DNA of 6,087 nucleotides from M55B127 sp035269185 (GCA_964430875.1 CAYSHP010000110.1:1-6087), one strand, 5' to 3'. Shown: positions 1 through 5,602, counted from the stretch's first letter. Program-made: numbers and translations. Notes: generated by a model not told the origin, from the letters alone.

Positions 1-433
1 CCGACCATCCAATTATCGCTAATACTCTACTCACGTGATCCCAAAAATCATTATGGTGAACAGATGCAAATACTCCTAAAATAATACCTCCTAATACCAC
101 CGGTAATAAGGCAAATAATCCTAACTCTGCCGTGGCTGGAAATCTACTTAAAAAAGCCTCTGCCACCGGGTCACCTGCTGATTCTGACCATCCCAAATCA
201 CCTCTTGCTACTCCTGAAATCCAGCGTCCGTACTGCTGATACCATGGATCATTAAGTCCATGTCTGGCTACTAAAACATCAACATCAACACTTTTAAGTT
301 GTGAAGGGTCCGTAATATATGTACTAAGTCTTTGATATGGACCAAGCATCATAATCATACTGAAAACTAATAAAGTAACTCCAATTAAAATTATTGGAAG
401 TATCAGTATTCTCCTTACAATATATGATATCAT
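1..433 (-). CDS. ABC transporter permease, DppB/OppB type (N-terminal part, cut by window edge)
   Basis: This is the first 144 codons of an inner-membrane permease of a peptide/nickel-type ABC importer; the C-terminal half lies beyond the left edge. The translation begins MISYIVRRIL, the usual 'YI-RR-L' start of DppB/OppB proteins, and runs into a first membrane helix at about residues 9-30. A periplasmic stretch follows with the family pattern GDLGWS (78-83), a PV pair (89-90) and RFPAT (97-101). A second helix begins near residue 102 and leads into the BPD_transp_1 domain. ATG at 433 is chosen because AAGAAGGAG sits 7 bases upstream (441-449). The gene lies 96 bases after the binding-protein gene on the same strand, so the two should form one operon. 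Family assignment is firm, but the substrate (di-/oligopeptide, nickel or sugar) cannot be read from this fragment, so no symbol is given. Confidence 0.9.
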   Translation of the reverse strand, partial: MISYIVRRILILPIILIGVTLLVFSMIMMLGPYQRLSTYITDPSQLKSVDVDVLVARHGLNDPWYQQYGRWISGVARGDLGWSESAGDPVAEAFLSRFPATAELGLFALLPVVLGGIILGVFASVHHNDFWDHVSRVLAIIGWS

Positions 434-463
434 TTCAAATCTCCTTCTTTTATAAAATAATAT

Positions 464-495
464 ATACCAGGAAGGGAAGCTTCCCTTCCTGATAT
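464..495 (-). other. Intercistronic hairpin: perfect 24-base palindrome between binding protein and permease genes
   Basis: Positions 468-491 form a perfect palindrome, with arms CAGGAAGGGAAG and its complement and the centre at AAGCTT. After one mismatch the pairing continues for 3 bp. In the operon mRNA this is a GC-rich stem of at least 10 bp with a four-base loop, about 40 bases after the binding-protein stop codon. The bases that follow on the minus strand are only moderately U-rich (UAUAUAUUAUUUUAU), so it is a poor full terminator. Such hairpins in ABC importer operons are known to protect upstream mRNA or to terminate partially, giving more binding protein than permease; that role here is inference. 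On the plus strand the same stem is followed by a run of seven T (498-504), so it would be a better terminator for antisense transcripts. Confidence 0.75.
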
Positions 496-510
496 TATTT
501 TTTTAATCAA

Positions 511-526
511 ATAACACTATTGTTAT
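511..526 (-). repeat. Small inverted repeat next to the binding-protein stop codon
   Basis: ATAACA (511-516) and TGTTAT (521-526) are perfect complements around a four-base loop, 4 bases after the TAA stop of the binding-protein gene. The stem has only 6 bp with one G-C pair and no T-run of its own, so by itself it is weak. It may be chance in AT-rich DNA or a small accessory to the larger hairpin at 464-495. Confidence 0.3.
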
Positions 527-529
527 GAT

Positions 530-2353
530 TTACTCTGCAGATTTATATATTGGGTAGTAATAAATACCATCATGTAGAATTGGATCATAGTACCAACCTT
601 TTACCCATTCTCTTTTAAGAATATGAGCTGTTGGCTGATATAGATACAAGTCTGTCGCATACTCATAAGCTACATGTTGTATTTCTTTATATATTTCTAA
701 ACGTTCTTCACGATCTGTAGTTTCTACACCACTATTTACTAATTCATCAATACCATTATCTATTGCCCAAGTTTTGTAGTTTTCACCTTTGAAGTTACCA
801 AAGGTACCATCAGATCTCATAAATGGAACTGTAAAGTTATGTGGATCCGCGTAATCTGCTCCCCATCCAATGAAACCTAAGGTAAATTTACCCTGGATCA
901 TTCTATCTAGATAAGAAGACCATTGGATTCCACGTGTGTTTATTTTAAACTTAGAATTAATGGATTCGATATTAAATTTCAACATGTCTGTAGCAGTTTT
1001 ACGCATACTATTACCTGTATTATAAAGAATTGTAATTTCAAATCCTTTATCCCATAGTTCTCCATCAAAAGCTTTTTTGAATTCTTCTTCTGCTTTTGCA
1101 AGATCCATAGTATAAACAGCAGAATCTTCAGACCAACCTAAGAATGGTTCAGGAATTGGACCTCTTGCTTGTTTTCCATCTCCAGCCATAACATCATTTA
1201 TGAAAGCTTCATAATTCATTGAGTAATTAAAAGCTTTTCTAACATGAATGTCATTAAAGAAATCGGAAGGAATACCCTTACCATCTAATTCACCACTGTG
1301 TACATCAGGATTACCTTTAGTAGCTATAGACCAGTTCATAAGACCATAACCAGTATATAGATTAGGTAGACCTGTTACTAATTCTACGCCTTCTAAGTTT
1401 TCAACCTGGCTTTGATATTGTTTGTCCATATAAGCTACATCAGCATCTCCACGCTGAAGCATTAATTTACGAGTTGACCATTCATCTATATAGTTAATGA
1501 TTACTCTTTCTAACTGAGCAGGTTCTCTCCAGTAATCATTAAATCTATCTAATGCAATTCTTTTACCTTTTTCCCATGTGTTTAACATGAAAGGTCCAGT
1601 ACCATTAGTTTTTTCATGAATAGGAATTTCTTCTTTATCAGGATCATAATATTCGGCAATTGTTTCTGGACTTCCATCCCAAAGACCTTGCTCAATTGAC
1701 CATTCTTTATCCATAATTGCACCTAAACCATTATCATGTACAACAACACTCATGAAAGTAGGATTAGGTTTAGGTAGATGGAATATGACATTATTTCCTT
1801 CTACTTCAATAGCACTATCTAATACTTCAAATACTTCTCTAGATTGTTCAGGAGTTAATTGACTTGGATCTTCTACTCCTACAACATCTACAGTAATATC
1901 AGATAGTCCGCCAGCATCAAATAATGGACCATAAAGCATCCACCATGGACCACCATTACGGTCATGGATTAATCCACGCATGAAACTATACTTTACATCC
2001 TCAGGAGTTAAAGTACCGCCTTCATGAAATTTGACTCCCTCTCTAATCGGAAATACATAAGTGGTTTGGTTATCTTTAACTAAACCATTGTCTAATGTAG
2101 GTACTTTAGTTGCTAACATAGGTTCATATTGTGTAACATCACCATCATCAAACATAATTAAGTTTTCGTAAATGTTAGCATATATTTCTGAACTTGCATT
2201 ATCATATTGATAATGAGGGTCCAAACTATCTATTGTACCCATGTTCACCTTTGTAAAAGTAGTAGGATTATTGACCTGTGCAAAAGCCCCTACTGTTAAT
2301 GATAAAACAAAAACCATACTTAAAACTAAAATTAGAATACTAGATCTTTTCAT
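530..2353 (-). CDS. ABC transporter substrate-binding protein, family 5 (peptide/nickel type), periplasmic
   Basis: A 607-residue extracytoplasmic solute receptor for an importer of the Dpp/Opp/Nik class (SBP_bac_5). Residues 1-25 are a signal peptide: KR, a long hydrophobic core, and AFA before Q26, a signal-peptidase-I site. There is no lipobox cysteine, so the mature protein should be free in a periplasm. Family signatures: DSLDPHY (42-48), FPIREGVKFHEG (101-112) followed by LTPEDVKYSF, TNGTGPF (249-255) with FNDYW at 271-275, and near the C-terminus FIGWGADYADP. It is somewhat longer than the usual 500-550 residues; an acidic insert around 135-190 may account for part of this. ATG at 2353 is preceded by GGAGGAGG (2365-2372), 11 bases away. 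The permease gene follows on the same strand, so this is the first gene of the operon. Substrate unknown; a peptide is the default guess, though some members bind oligosaccharides or nickel. Confidence 0.95.
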   Translation of the reverse strand: MKRSSILILVLSMVFVLSLTVGAFAQVNNPTTFTKVNMGTIDSLDPHYQYDNASSEIYANIYENLIMFDDGDVTQYEPMLATKVPTLDNGLVKDNQTTYVFPIREGVKFHEGGTLTPEDVKYSFMRGLIHDRNGGPWWMLYGPLFDAGGLSDITVDVVGVEDPSQLTPEQSREVFEVLDSAIEVEGNNVIFHLPKPNPTFMSVVVHDNGLGAIMDKEWSIEQGLWDGSPETIAEYYDPDKEEIPIHEKTNGTGPFMLNTWEKGKRIALDRFNDYWREPAQLERVIINYIDEWSTRKLMLQRGDADVAYMDKQYQSQVENLEGVELVTGLPNLYTGYGLMNWSIATKGNPDVHSGELDGKGIPSDFFNDIHVRKAFNYSMNYEAFINDVMAGDGKQARGPIPEPFLGWSEDSAVYTMDLAKAEEEFKKAFDGELWDKGFEITILYNTGNSMRKTATDMLKFNIESINSKFKINTRGIQWSSYLDRMIQGKFTLGFIGWGADYADPHNFTVPFMRSDGTFGNFKGENYKTWAIDNGIDELVNSGVETTDREERLEIYKEIQHVAYEYATDLYLYQPTAHILKREWVKGWYYDPILHDGIYYYPIYKSAE

Positions 2354-2372
2354 TTAAAATTTTTCCTCCTCC

Positions 2373-2386
2373 GTATTTTTAAATAC
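2373..2386 (-). repeat. Short inverted repeat just upstream of the SBP ribosome binding site
   Basis: GTATTT (2373-2378) and AAATAC (2381-2386) are perfect complements separated by two bases, abutting the GGAGGAGG ribosome binding site at 2365-2372. The helix is short and AT-rich, so any effect on translation is doubtful. A direct repeat of AAAGTAG with a 10-base period lies just upstream of it on the minus strand (2389-2405). Confidence 0.3.
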
Positions 2387-2390
2387 ATAC

Positions 2391-2445
2391 TACTTTAAAC
2401 TACTTTATTTGTTTTTTAAAAACACCCCCTTAATGATATTTCCAA
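2391..2445. repeat. Left copy of an exact 55-base duplication flanking the N gap
   Basis: These 55 bases are identical to 2546-2600, with the N run exactly between them. The copy starts TACTTTAAAC and ends GATATTTCCAA. The match ends precisely at the edges of the gap on both sides, which points to overlapping contig ends and not to a biological repeat. It should be counted once when the upstream region of the binding-protein gene is analysed. Confidence 0.95.
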
Positions 2446-2545
2446 NNNNNNNNNNNNNNNNNNNNNNNNNNNNNNNNNNNNNNNNNNNNNNNNNNNNNNN
2501 NNNNNNNNNNNNNNNNNNNNNNNNNNNNNNNNNNNNNNNNNNNNN
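2446..2545. other. Assembly gap, exactly 100 N, probably spurious
   Basis: One hundred N in a row is the conventional filler for a scaffold gap of unknown size. The 55 bases on each side are the same sequence, so the two contigs most likely overlap and no sequence is missing. If so, 155 bases (the N run plus one copy) should be removed from the intergenic region. A real tandem repeat collapsed by the assembler cannot be excluded. Confidence 0.95.
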
Positions 2546-2600
2546 TACTTTAAACTACTTTATTTGTTTTTTAAAAACACCCCCTTAATGATATTTCCAA
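2546..2600. repeat. Right copy of the exact 55-base duplication flanking the N gap
   Basis: Identical to 2391-2445 base for base. It continues to the right into a second, short-period repeat (2587-2619), which may be why an assembler broke the contig at this point. Confidence 0.95.
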
Positions 2601-2619
2601 CTCTCAATGATATTTCCAA
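2587..2619 (-). repeat. Tandem 14-mer in the leader of the SBP operon
   Basis: AATGATATTTCCAA occurs at 2587-2600 and again at 2606-2619, a period of 19 bases with a five-base spacer. On the coding strand it reads TTGGAAATATCATT twice. A 19-base spacing is close to two helical turns, which would suit a protein binding the same DNA face twice. The site lies downstream of the promoter candidate at 2670-2698, so it would be in the 5' leader or act as a downstream operator. A related 8-mer, GGAAATAT on the minus strand, recurs at 2863-2870. Function unknown. Confidence 0.6.
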
Positions 2620-2669
2620 AGTCTTAAAATGTTTTATATTATATATTTTATTTTATACACAAATGTATT

Positions 2670-2698
2670 TTTATACTATAGCAAATATAATTTATCAA
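2670..2698 (-). promoter_or_regulatory. Candidate sigma-A promoter of the SBP/permease operon
   Basis: On the minus strand TTGATA (2698-2693) and TATAAA (2675-2670) are separated by exactly 17 bases; each differs from the consensus hexamer at one position. Transcription would start near 2663. With the false gap removed the leader to the ATG at 2353 would be about 155 bases; as assembled it is about 310. Such matches arise by chance in AT-rich DNA, but this is the best one in the region upstream of the operon. Confidence 0.5.
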
Positions 2699-2756
2699 AA
2701 AAAGTATAGAAAATCAATGAATTTTTACAATATTTATAATTTTTTTAATTTTCTAA

Positions 2757-2783
2757 AATGAATAATTAGAATTTTTATTCATT
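2757..2783. promoter_or_regulatory. Operator-like inverted repeat, copy 1 (AATGAATAA / TTATTCATT)
   Basis: AATGAATAA (2757-2765) and TTATTCATT (2775-2783) are perfect complements with a nine-base spacer. The same 9-mer pair occurs again at 2936-2958 with a seven-base spacer counted on the same arms. It sits upstream of the candidate promoter at 2670-2698, with a lone half-site AATGAAT at 2716-2722 nearer to the -35. The TetR-family gene next door is the obvious candidate to bind it; that link is inference. Confidence 0.5.
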
Positions 2784-2817
2784 AAATTTCAAAAAAATTA
2801 AATATTTTAACAATAAA

Positions 2818-2846
2818 ATATTATCACATATTGCTTCTTATATCAA
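2818..2846 (-). promoter_or_regulatory. Second candidate promoter in the TetR-SBP intergenic region
   Basis: Minus-strand TTGATA (2846-2841) is followed after 17 bases by TAATAT (2823-2818). The overlapping GATAAT (2825-2820) carries a TG one base upstream, an extended -10 element, but then the spacer is only 15. It points at the binding-protein operon. It is weaker than the candidate at 2670-2698 and could be an alternative start or a chance match. Confidence 0.35.
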
Positions 2847-2934
2847 GTATATTGAGTTGGACATATTTCCCCTTAAAAGTCTATATTGTGTAACATATAA
2901 AAAGGATATTACAAACTTTCTGCTCTAACACAAA

Positions 2935-2959
2935 GAATGAATAAATTAATTATTCATTC
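2935..2959. promoter_or_regulatory. Operator-like or terminator-like inverted repeat, copy 2, next to the TetR stop codon
   Basis: GAATGAATAA (2935-2944) and TTATTCATTC (2950-2959) are perfect 10-base complements around ATTAA, beginning two bases after the TAG stop of the TetR gene. As RNA it would be a weak AU-rich stem followed by CUUUGUGUU, not a good terminator tail, so an operator is the better reading. The inner 9-mer is shared with the inverted repeat at 2757-2783. It is a candidate autoregulatory or target site for the adjacent TetR protein. Confidence 0.5.
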
Positions 2960-2961
2960 AT

Positions 2962-3546
2962 CTATTGATAAAAATTTTTGCTCATCTTACATAAGACACC
3001 TTCAATTAAAAAATCAACTATCTCAGGGAAAAATTCTTCACCAATATCTCTTCTATGTAACAAAACATAAAAAATTGAATCAAATACTGCTAATAATAAT
3101 CGTATATCTACTTCTTCATTTATTTCACCATTCTTTTGCCATTCTTCTAACTGTGGTGCAAATAGATCATATGCATAATTTAGATGAGTTCTTTTCTTCT
3201 TAATATCCAAACTTGCTCGATATTTAGTATGAATGTGCGGATTAAAGAAAGCTCTTAAAATCGGATCTGACTGCATCATATCTAAAAATCTATGAACAGC
3301 TTTATCAATAATGTTGAGAGGTGGTAGGTCTTCTTTAAAAAACTCTAATAATTCTTTTTTGGCTTTATTATGTTTTTTTAAATAGACATCTAAAAACAAT
3401 TCTTCTTTAGAATCAAAATAATTATAAAAAGTACCAACACTAATTGATGCAGAATCTGTTACATCTTTTACTTTGGTATCTTTATACCCTTTCTTTGAGA
3501 AAAGTTTAGTGCCGCATTTTATTAATTCATCCTTTATCTCATCCAA
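2962..3546 (-). CDS. TetR/AcrR-family transcriptional regulator
   Basis: A 194-residue one-component repressor-type regulator. Residues 1-50 (DEIKDELIKCGTKLFSKKGY, then TKVKDVTDSASISVGTFYNYF) are a textbook TetR_N helix-turn-helix with its GTFYNYF-SKEEL recognition signature. The remainder is a helical ligand-binding domain with no recognisable ligand motif. The chosen start is TTG at 3546, because GGGAGGTGA (3554-3562) lies 7 bases upstream and the result has normal family length. The frame stays open upstream: an ATG at 3562-3564 overlaps that ribosome binding site, and a TTG at 3630 has none and would add an unlikely IIIFNII tail. The gene is co-directional with, and lies between, the MATE gene upstream and the SBP operon downstream. 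Targets could be either, or itself; inverted repeats at 2757-2783 and 2935-2959 favour the downstream operon. Confidence 0.93.
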   Translation of the reverse strand: MDEIKDELIKCGTKLFSKKGYKDTKVKDVTDSASISVGTFYNYFDSKEELFLDVYLKKHNKAKKELLEFFKEDLPPLNIIDKAVHRFLDMMQSDPILRAFFNPHIHTKYRASLDIKKKRTHLNYAYDLFAPQLEEWQKNGEINEEVDIRLLLAVFDSIFYVLLHRRDIGEEFFPEIVDFLIEGVLCKMSKNFYQ

Positions 3547-3553
3547 ATAACTT

Positions 3554-3562
3554 TCACCTCCC
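3554..3562 (-). promoter_or_regulatory. Ribosome binding site that fixes the TetR start codon
   Basis: GGGAGGTGA reads on the minus strand immediately before AAGTTAT and the in-frame TTG at 3546. It is the only strong Shine-Dalgarno match near the gene's 5' end. It covers the G of the alternative ATG (3562-3564), which therefore cannot use it. Confidence 0.8.
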
Positions 3563-3598
3563 ATTAAAAAATTAGTAACACAATTAATTATATTAAAG

Positions 3599-3630
3599 AT
3601 TATAATCAAAAATCCTTTATTTTTTTGCAA
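3599..3630 (-). promoter_or_regulatory. Weak candidate promoter for the TetR gene
   Basis: A consensus TATAAT lies at 3604-3599 on the minus strand, with TTGCAA at 3630-3625, but the spacer is 20 bases; reading the -10 as GATTAT restores 17. A second TATAAT is at 3592-3587. The leader would be about 45 bases. Upstream lies a small palindrome, ATTAG-TG-CTAAT (3651-3662), which could be an operator. Evidence is weak because of base composition. Confidence 0.3.
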
Positions 3631-3801
3631 GTTTTTTAATCTTTTTTATCATTAGTGCTAATTTTTAAAACATTGAGCTTGCTTGATTTGTTGTTTTACT
3701 AACTTATTTAAAAGTATTCTAAATTATATTCTTCTCATTTGCAGATATATTTATATCTAAAACATCATAATTTTTTTTAGTCTTTCTCTGTTTTTTATAA
3801 T
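3631..3801. other. AT-rich non-coding stretch between the T-box-like element and the TetR gene
   Basis: I see no gene on either strand here. It contains a 16-base inverted repeat, AGATATA (3743-3749) and TATATCT (3752-3758), and the smaller ATTAG/CTAAT repeat at 3651-3662. Either could be regulatory or chance in AT-rich DNA. With 3802-3989 and 3547-3630 it makes up the roughly 440-base gap between the MATE and TetR genes. Confidence 0.5.
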
Positions 3802-3843
3802 AAAAAAGCCCTTCTCCACAATTAATATAGTAGAGGCGAACTT
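3802..3843 (-). terminator. Intrinsic terminator, 3' half of the T-box-like element
   Basis: On the minus strand AAGTTCGCCTCTAC (3843-3830) pairs with GTGGAGAAGGGCTT (3819-3806): six pairs next to the loop, a GC/AA internal mismatch, then six more pairs counting G-U. The ten-base loop is TATATTAATT. The 3' arm runs into TTTTTT (3807-3802). It lies 147 bases past the MATE stop codon and would end MATE transcripts whatever its original role. Confidence 0.75.
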
Positions 3844-3862
3844 ATTACCGTGGTAACACTCT
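3802..3862 (-). promoter_or_regulatory. T-box riboswitch 3' domain (T-box sequence plus terminator), apparently degenerate
   Basis: Minus-strand AGAGTGTTACCACGG (3862-3848) matches the T-box consensus AGGGTGGNACCGCG closely, and the following GTAATAAGTTCGCCTCT is the usual partner that alternates between antiterminator and terminator. AGAG (3862-3859) can pair with CTCT (3834-3831) as the antiterminator, and the terminator at 3802-3843 competes for the same bases. T-boxes sense uncharged tRNA in Firmicutes. Here the UGGN bulge that pairs with the tRNA NCCA end reads UGUU, a G-to-U change. Only 127 bases separate it from the MATE stop, and I could not identify a canonical Stem I, AG bulge or specifier. 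The next gene is TetR, about 250 bases away, not an amino-acid gene. Probably a relic or a divergent element. Confidence 0.65.
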
Positions 3863-3989
3863 TATTGGTCTAAATTAATGTTCACCCATCTGCTTTTACA
3901 CAAACTAAATTTTCGTTTATACTATTTATTCAAAACAGCTCCCTCTAAATGCGGTACAAAGAAATTAACATAAGTATTTTTTATAAAAA
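3863..3989 (-). other. Segment upstream of the T-box sequence; possible reduced Stem I
   Basis: No gene is visible. On the minus strand it holds AGAGGGAG (3946-3939), which resembles the 5' base of T-box Stem I. It also holds AGTA followed by the helix ATAAAC/GTTTGT (3919-3914 with 3904-3899) around a nine-base loop, and CTG/CAG flanks. This could fold into a short arm but lacks the two long distal elements of a normal Stem I. I cannot name a specifier codon. Confidence 0.3.
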
Positions 3990-5384
3990 CTATAATTTGC
4001 TTTCTTTTGCTCTTCTTTCATCAATCATCTTGCCTGCTTCTGCAACCCAATCTCCTTTTAAGTATTTTTTACCAACCCAAAGAGCTCTAACCAGAAAATC
4101 TATTACTAAACCAATCAGTATTCCTATTAATCCTAAATTAAATATGATACTTAATAAATAGCTTAATCCTAATTTAAAGATTGTTTGACTGAAAAGATTT
4201 CCAAATAAAGCTGTCTTGGTATTACCCGCTCCATTTAACATACCTGCAAATACTCCATATATCGTCAAAATAGGAGCTCCAATGCTTAAAGCCTTTAAAA
4301 AACGAATGCCATATGAAATTGTTATTTGATCATTCGTAAAGATCTTAATTAACCAGGGAGCTGTAAAATATAGTATTAGTGCAAAGCCCCCTATAGTGAA
4401 AACAGTCAACCATAACATCCCCCGCGTGGTTTTCTTACTTTCTTCAGGCTGGCCAGCCCCTAATTTTTGACCTCCCATTATTGTTGTGACTGTATAATAG
4501 GAACGATGTAGGGGTGCTATTAACTGCTGATGTATTCTTCTCGATATATGGTAAGCTGCAGCAGCTTCTGTTCCAAACACTAATACTAATGAATTAAAAG
4601 GAAAAGTAATTAAGCTTTGATAGATGCCCTGAAGTATTTTGGGCATACTTACTTTAAATAGCTGCCTAATGATTGTTAAATCCCAGTCTTTAGAAGGTAT
4701 TTGCAGATTAAATTTACTTTTATTACTTAAAAATATTAATATATATATTAAAGCCGATATAAACTTTGCTGTAAATGTCCCAATCCCTACTCCTAAAACA
4801 CCATAATTCGGAAAGGGACCAATTCCTAATGCTAATACAATAGATAAAGTTATATTGATAATATTACCTACTATTTCTACTACCATAGGAGTTTTAGTAT
4901 CACCAGTGCCTTGCATTGCTCGCGCTGCTATTATGGATATAATACGAAAAGGTGCAGCTGAAAATATTATCAAAAGATACTGAGCACCTAATTCAATTAC
5001 TTTTGGGGCAGCTCCTAAAATTCTTATCAAAGTGTCAGGTATAAGCCAACCTATTACTATAAAGGGAATTCCAATAATTATACTTGCAAATATAACTTGA
5101 CTTAATATCTCATCTGCATTCTTGCTAGCCTGTTTAGTTTGTGTACCTGTCTCCTGTGATATCAAAGAAATACTGCCTGTACCTAAACCTAAACCAATCC
5201 TTAATATAATTCGCTCCCATACATCACCAAGCCCAACTGCAGTTACTGCAGCAGGACCAAAAAAACCCATTAGAATCATATCTGTTGTCCGCATAGCTGT
5301 TGTAAATATATGATTTAAAATAACCGGCCAGGCTAAAATAAAGGCTTCTTGCCAAACCGGTAAATATGTTATAAATAATACCAT
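3990..5384 (-). CDS. MATE-family multidrug/cation efflux transporter
   Basis: A 464-residue inner-membrane antiporter with about 12 hydrophobic helices, exporting cationic compounds in exchange for Na+ or H+. The internal two-fold repeat of MATE proteins is visible: AMQGTGDTKTP (156-166) in the first half and GMLNGAGNTKTA (381-392) in the second. The N-terminal lobe has RTTDMILMGFFGP (32-44) and GLGTGSISLISQETG (66-80), both typical. Length is normal for the family. ATG at 5384 is preceded by AAAGGA (5396-5401), 11 bases away, and by a good promoter at 5417-5446, so the gene looks independently transcribed. The C-terminus is short and charged (DERRAKESKL). The nearby co-directional TetR gene is a common partner of efflux pumps, but the T-box-like terminator between them argues against a simple two-gene operon. 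Substrate not predictable. Confidence 0.95.
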   Translation of the reverse strand: MVLFITYLPVWQEAFILAWPVILNHIFTTAMRTTDMILMGFFGPAAVTAVGLGDVWERIILRIGLGLGTGSISLISQETGTQTKQASKNADEILSQVIFASIIIGIPFIVIGWLIPDTLIRILGAAPKVIELGAQYLLIIFSAAPFRIISIIAARAMQGTGDTKTPMVVEIVGNIINITLSIVLALGIGPFPNYGVLGVGIGTFTAKFISALIYILIFLSNKSKFNLQIPSKDWDLTIIRQLFKVSMPKILQGIYQSLITFPFNSLVLVFGTEAAAAYHISRRIHQQLIAPLHRSYYTVTTIMGGQKLGAGQPEESKKTTRGMLWLTVFTIGGFALILYFTAPWLIKIFTNDQITISYGIRFLKALSIGAPILTIYGVFAGMLNGAGNTKTALFGNLFSQTIFKLGLSYLLSIIFNLGLIGILIGLVIDFLVRALWVGKKYLKGDWVAEAGKMIDERRAKESKL

Positions 5385-5416
5385 ATTCTATCTCATCCTT
5401 TAATTATTATAAAGTT

Positions 5417-5446
5417 ATTATAACACAAATTTAAAAACCACTCCAA
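5417..5446 (-). promoter_or_regulatory. Promoter of the MATE gene (extended -10)
   Basis: On the minus strand a perfect TATAAT (5422-5417) is preceded by TG one base upstream (5425-5424), an extended -10. TTGGAG (5446-5441) lies 18 bases before it as a partial -35. Transcription would begin near 5410, giving a leader of about 26 bases to the ATG at 5384. Its place just after the DUF2177 terminator supports a separate transcription unit. Confidence 0.65.
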
Positions 5447-5513
5447 AGCTATTAAATTTTAAATCTTTTTTAAAGTGAATTTTATTTTAACAATGTTTAT
5501 TAATAAAATCCAT

Positions 5514-5547
5514 TAAAAAAATAAAAAGCCCCTAAATATAGAGGCTT
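5514..5547 (-). terminator. Intrinsic terminator after the DUF2177 gene
   Basis: Minus-strand AAGCCTCT (5547-5540) pairs over 8 positions, one of them G-U, with AGGGGCTT (5533-5526) around a six-base loop. The tail is TTTATTTTTTTA. It lies about 55 bases after the TGA at 5603 and separates that unit from the MATE promoter. Confidence 0.9.
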
Positions 5548-5602
5548 AAATTATATACTGTACATTTTAAATTTGATAATTTTTTATTAACTTTTATTTA
5601 AA

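Noticed and set aside
2391..2600. The 55-base duplication as a mobile-element target duplication or CRISPR-like repeat
   Set aside because: Only two copies exist, both ending exactly at the N run, with no transposase or terminal inverted repeats; an assembly overlap explains it more simply.
2564..2761. Plus-strand open frame of 65 codons
   Set aside because: It runs through the duplicated contig end and AT-rich regulatory DNA, has low-complexity F/I/Y/N composition and no ribosome binding site.
2935..2959. Match to the Bacillus FadR-type operator (TGAATGA-N4-TCATTCA)
   Set aside because: The half-sites are similar, but the distance between them is 13 bases and not 4, so I do not assign a fatty-acid regulator identity to the TetR gene.
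2937..3203. Plus-strand open frame of 88 codons
   Set aside because: It mostly overlaps the 3' part of the TetR gene on the opposite strand, shows no family pattern and begins inside the inverted repeat at 2935-2959.
3848..3857. TTACC/GGTAA inverted repeat read as a TetR operator
   Set aside because: The short palindrome is fully explained as part of the T-box sequence, and the flanking terminator fits the T-box reading better.
3949..4161. Plus-strand open frame of 70 codons
   Set aside because: Antisense to the end of the MATE gene, with no plausible start site and no recognisable protein pattern.
5122..5313. Plus-strand open frame of 63 codons
   Set aside because: Lies wholly inside the MATE gene on the opposite strand; its proline-rich composition is a by-product of the membrane-protein codons.
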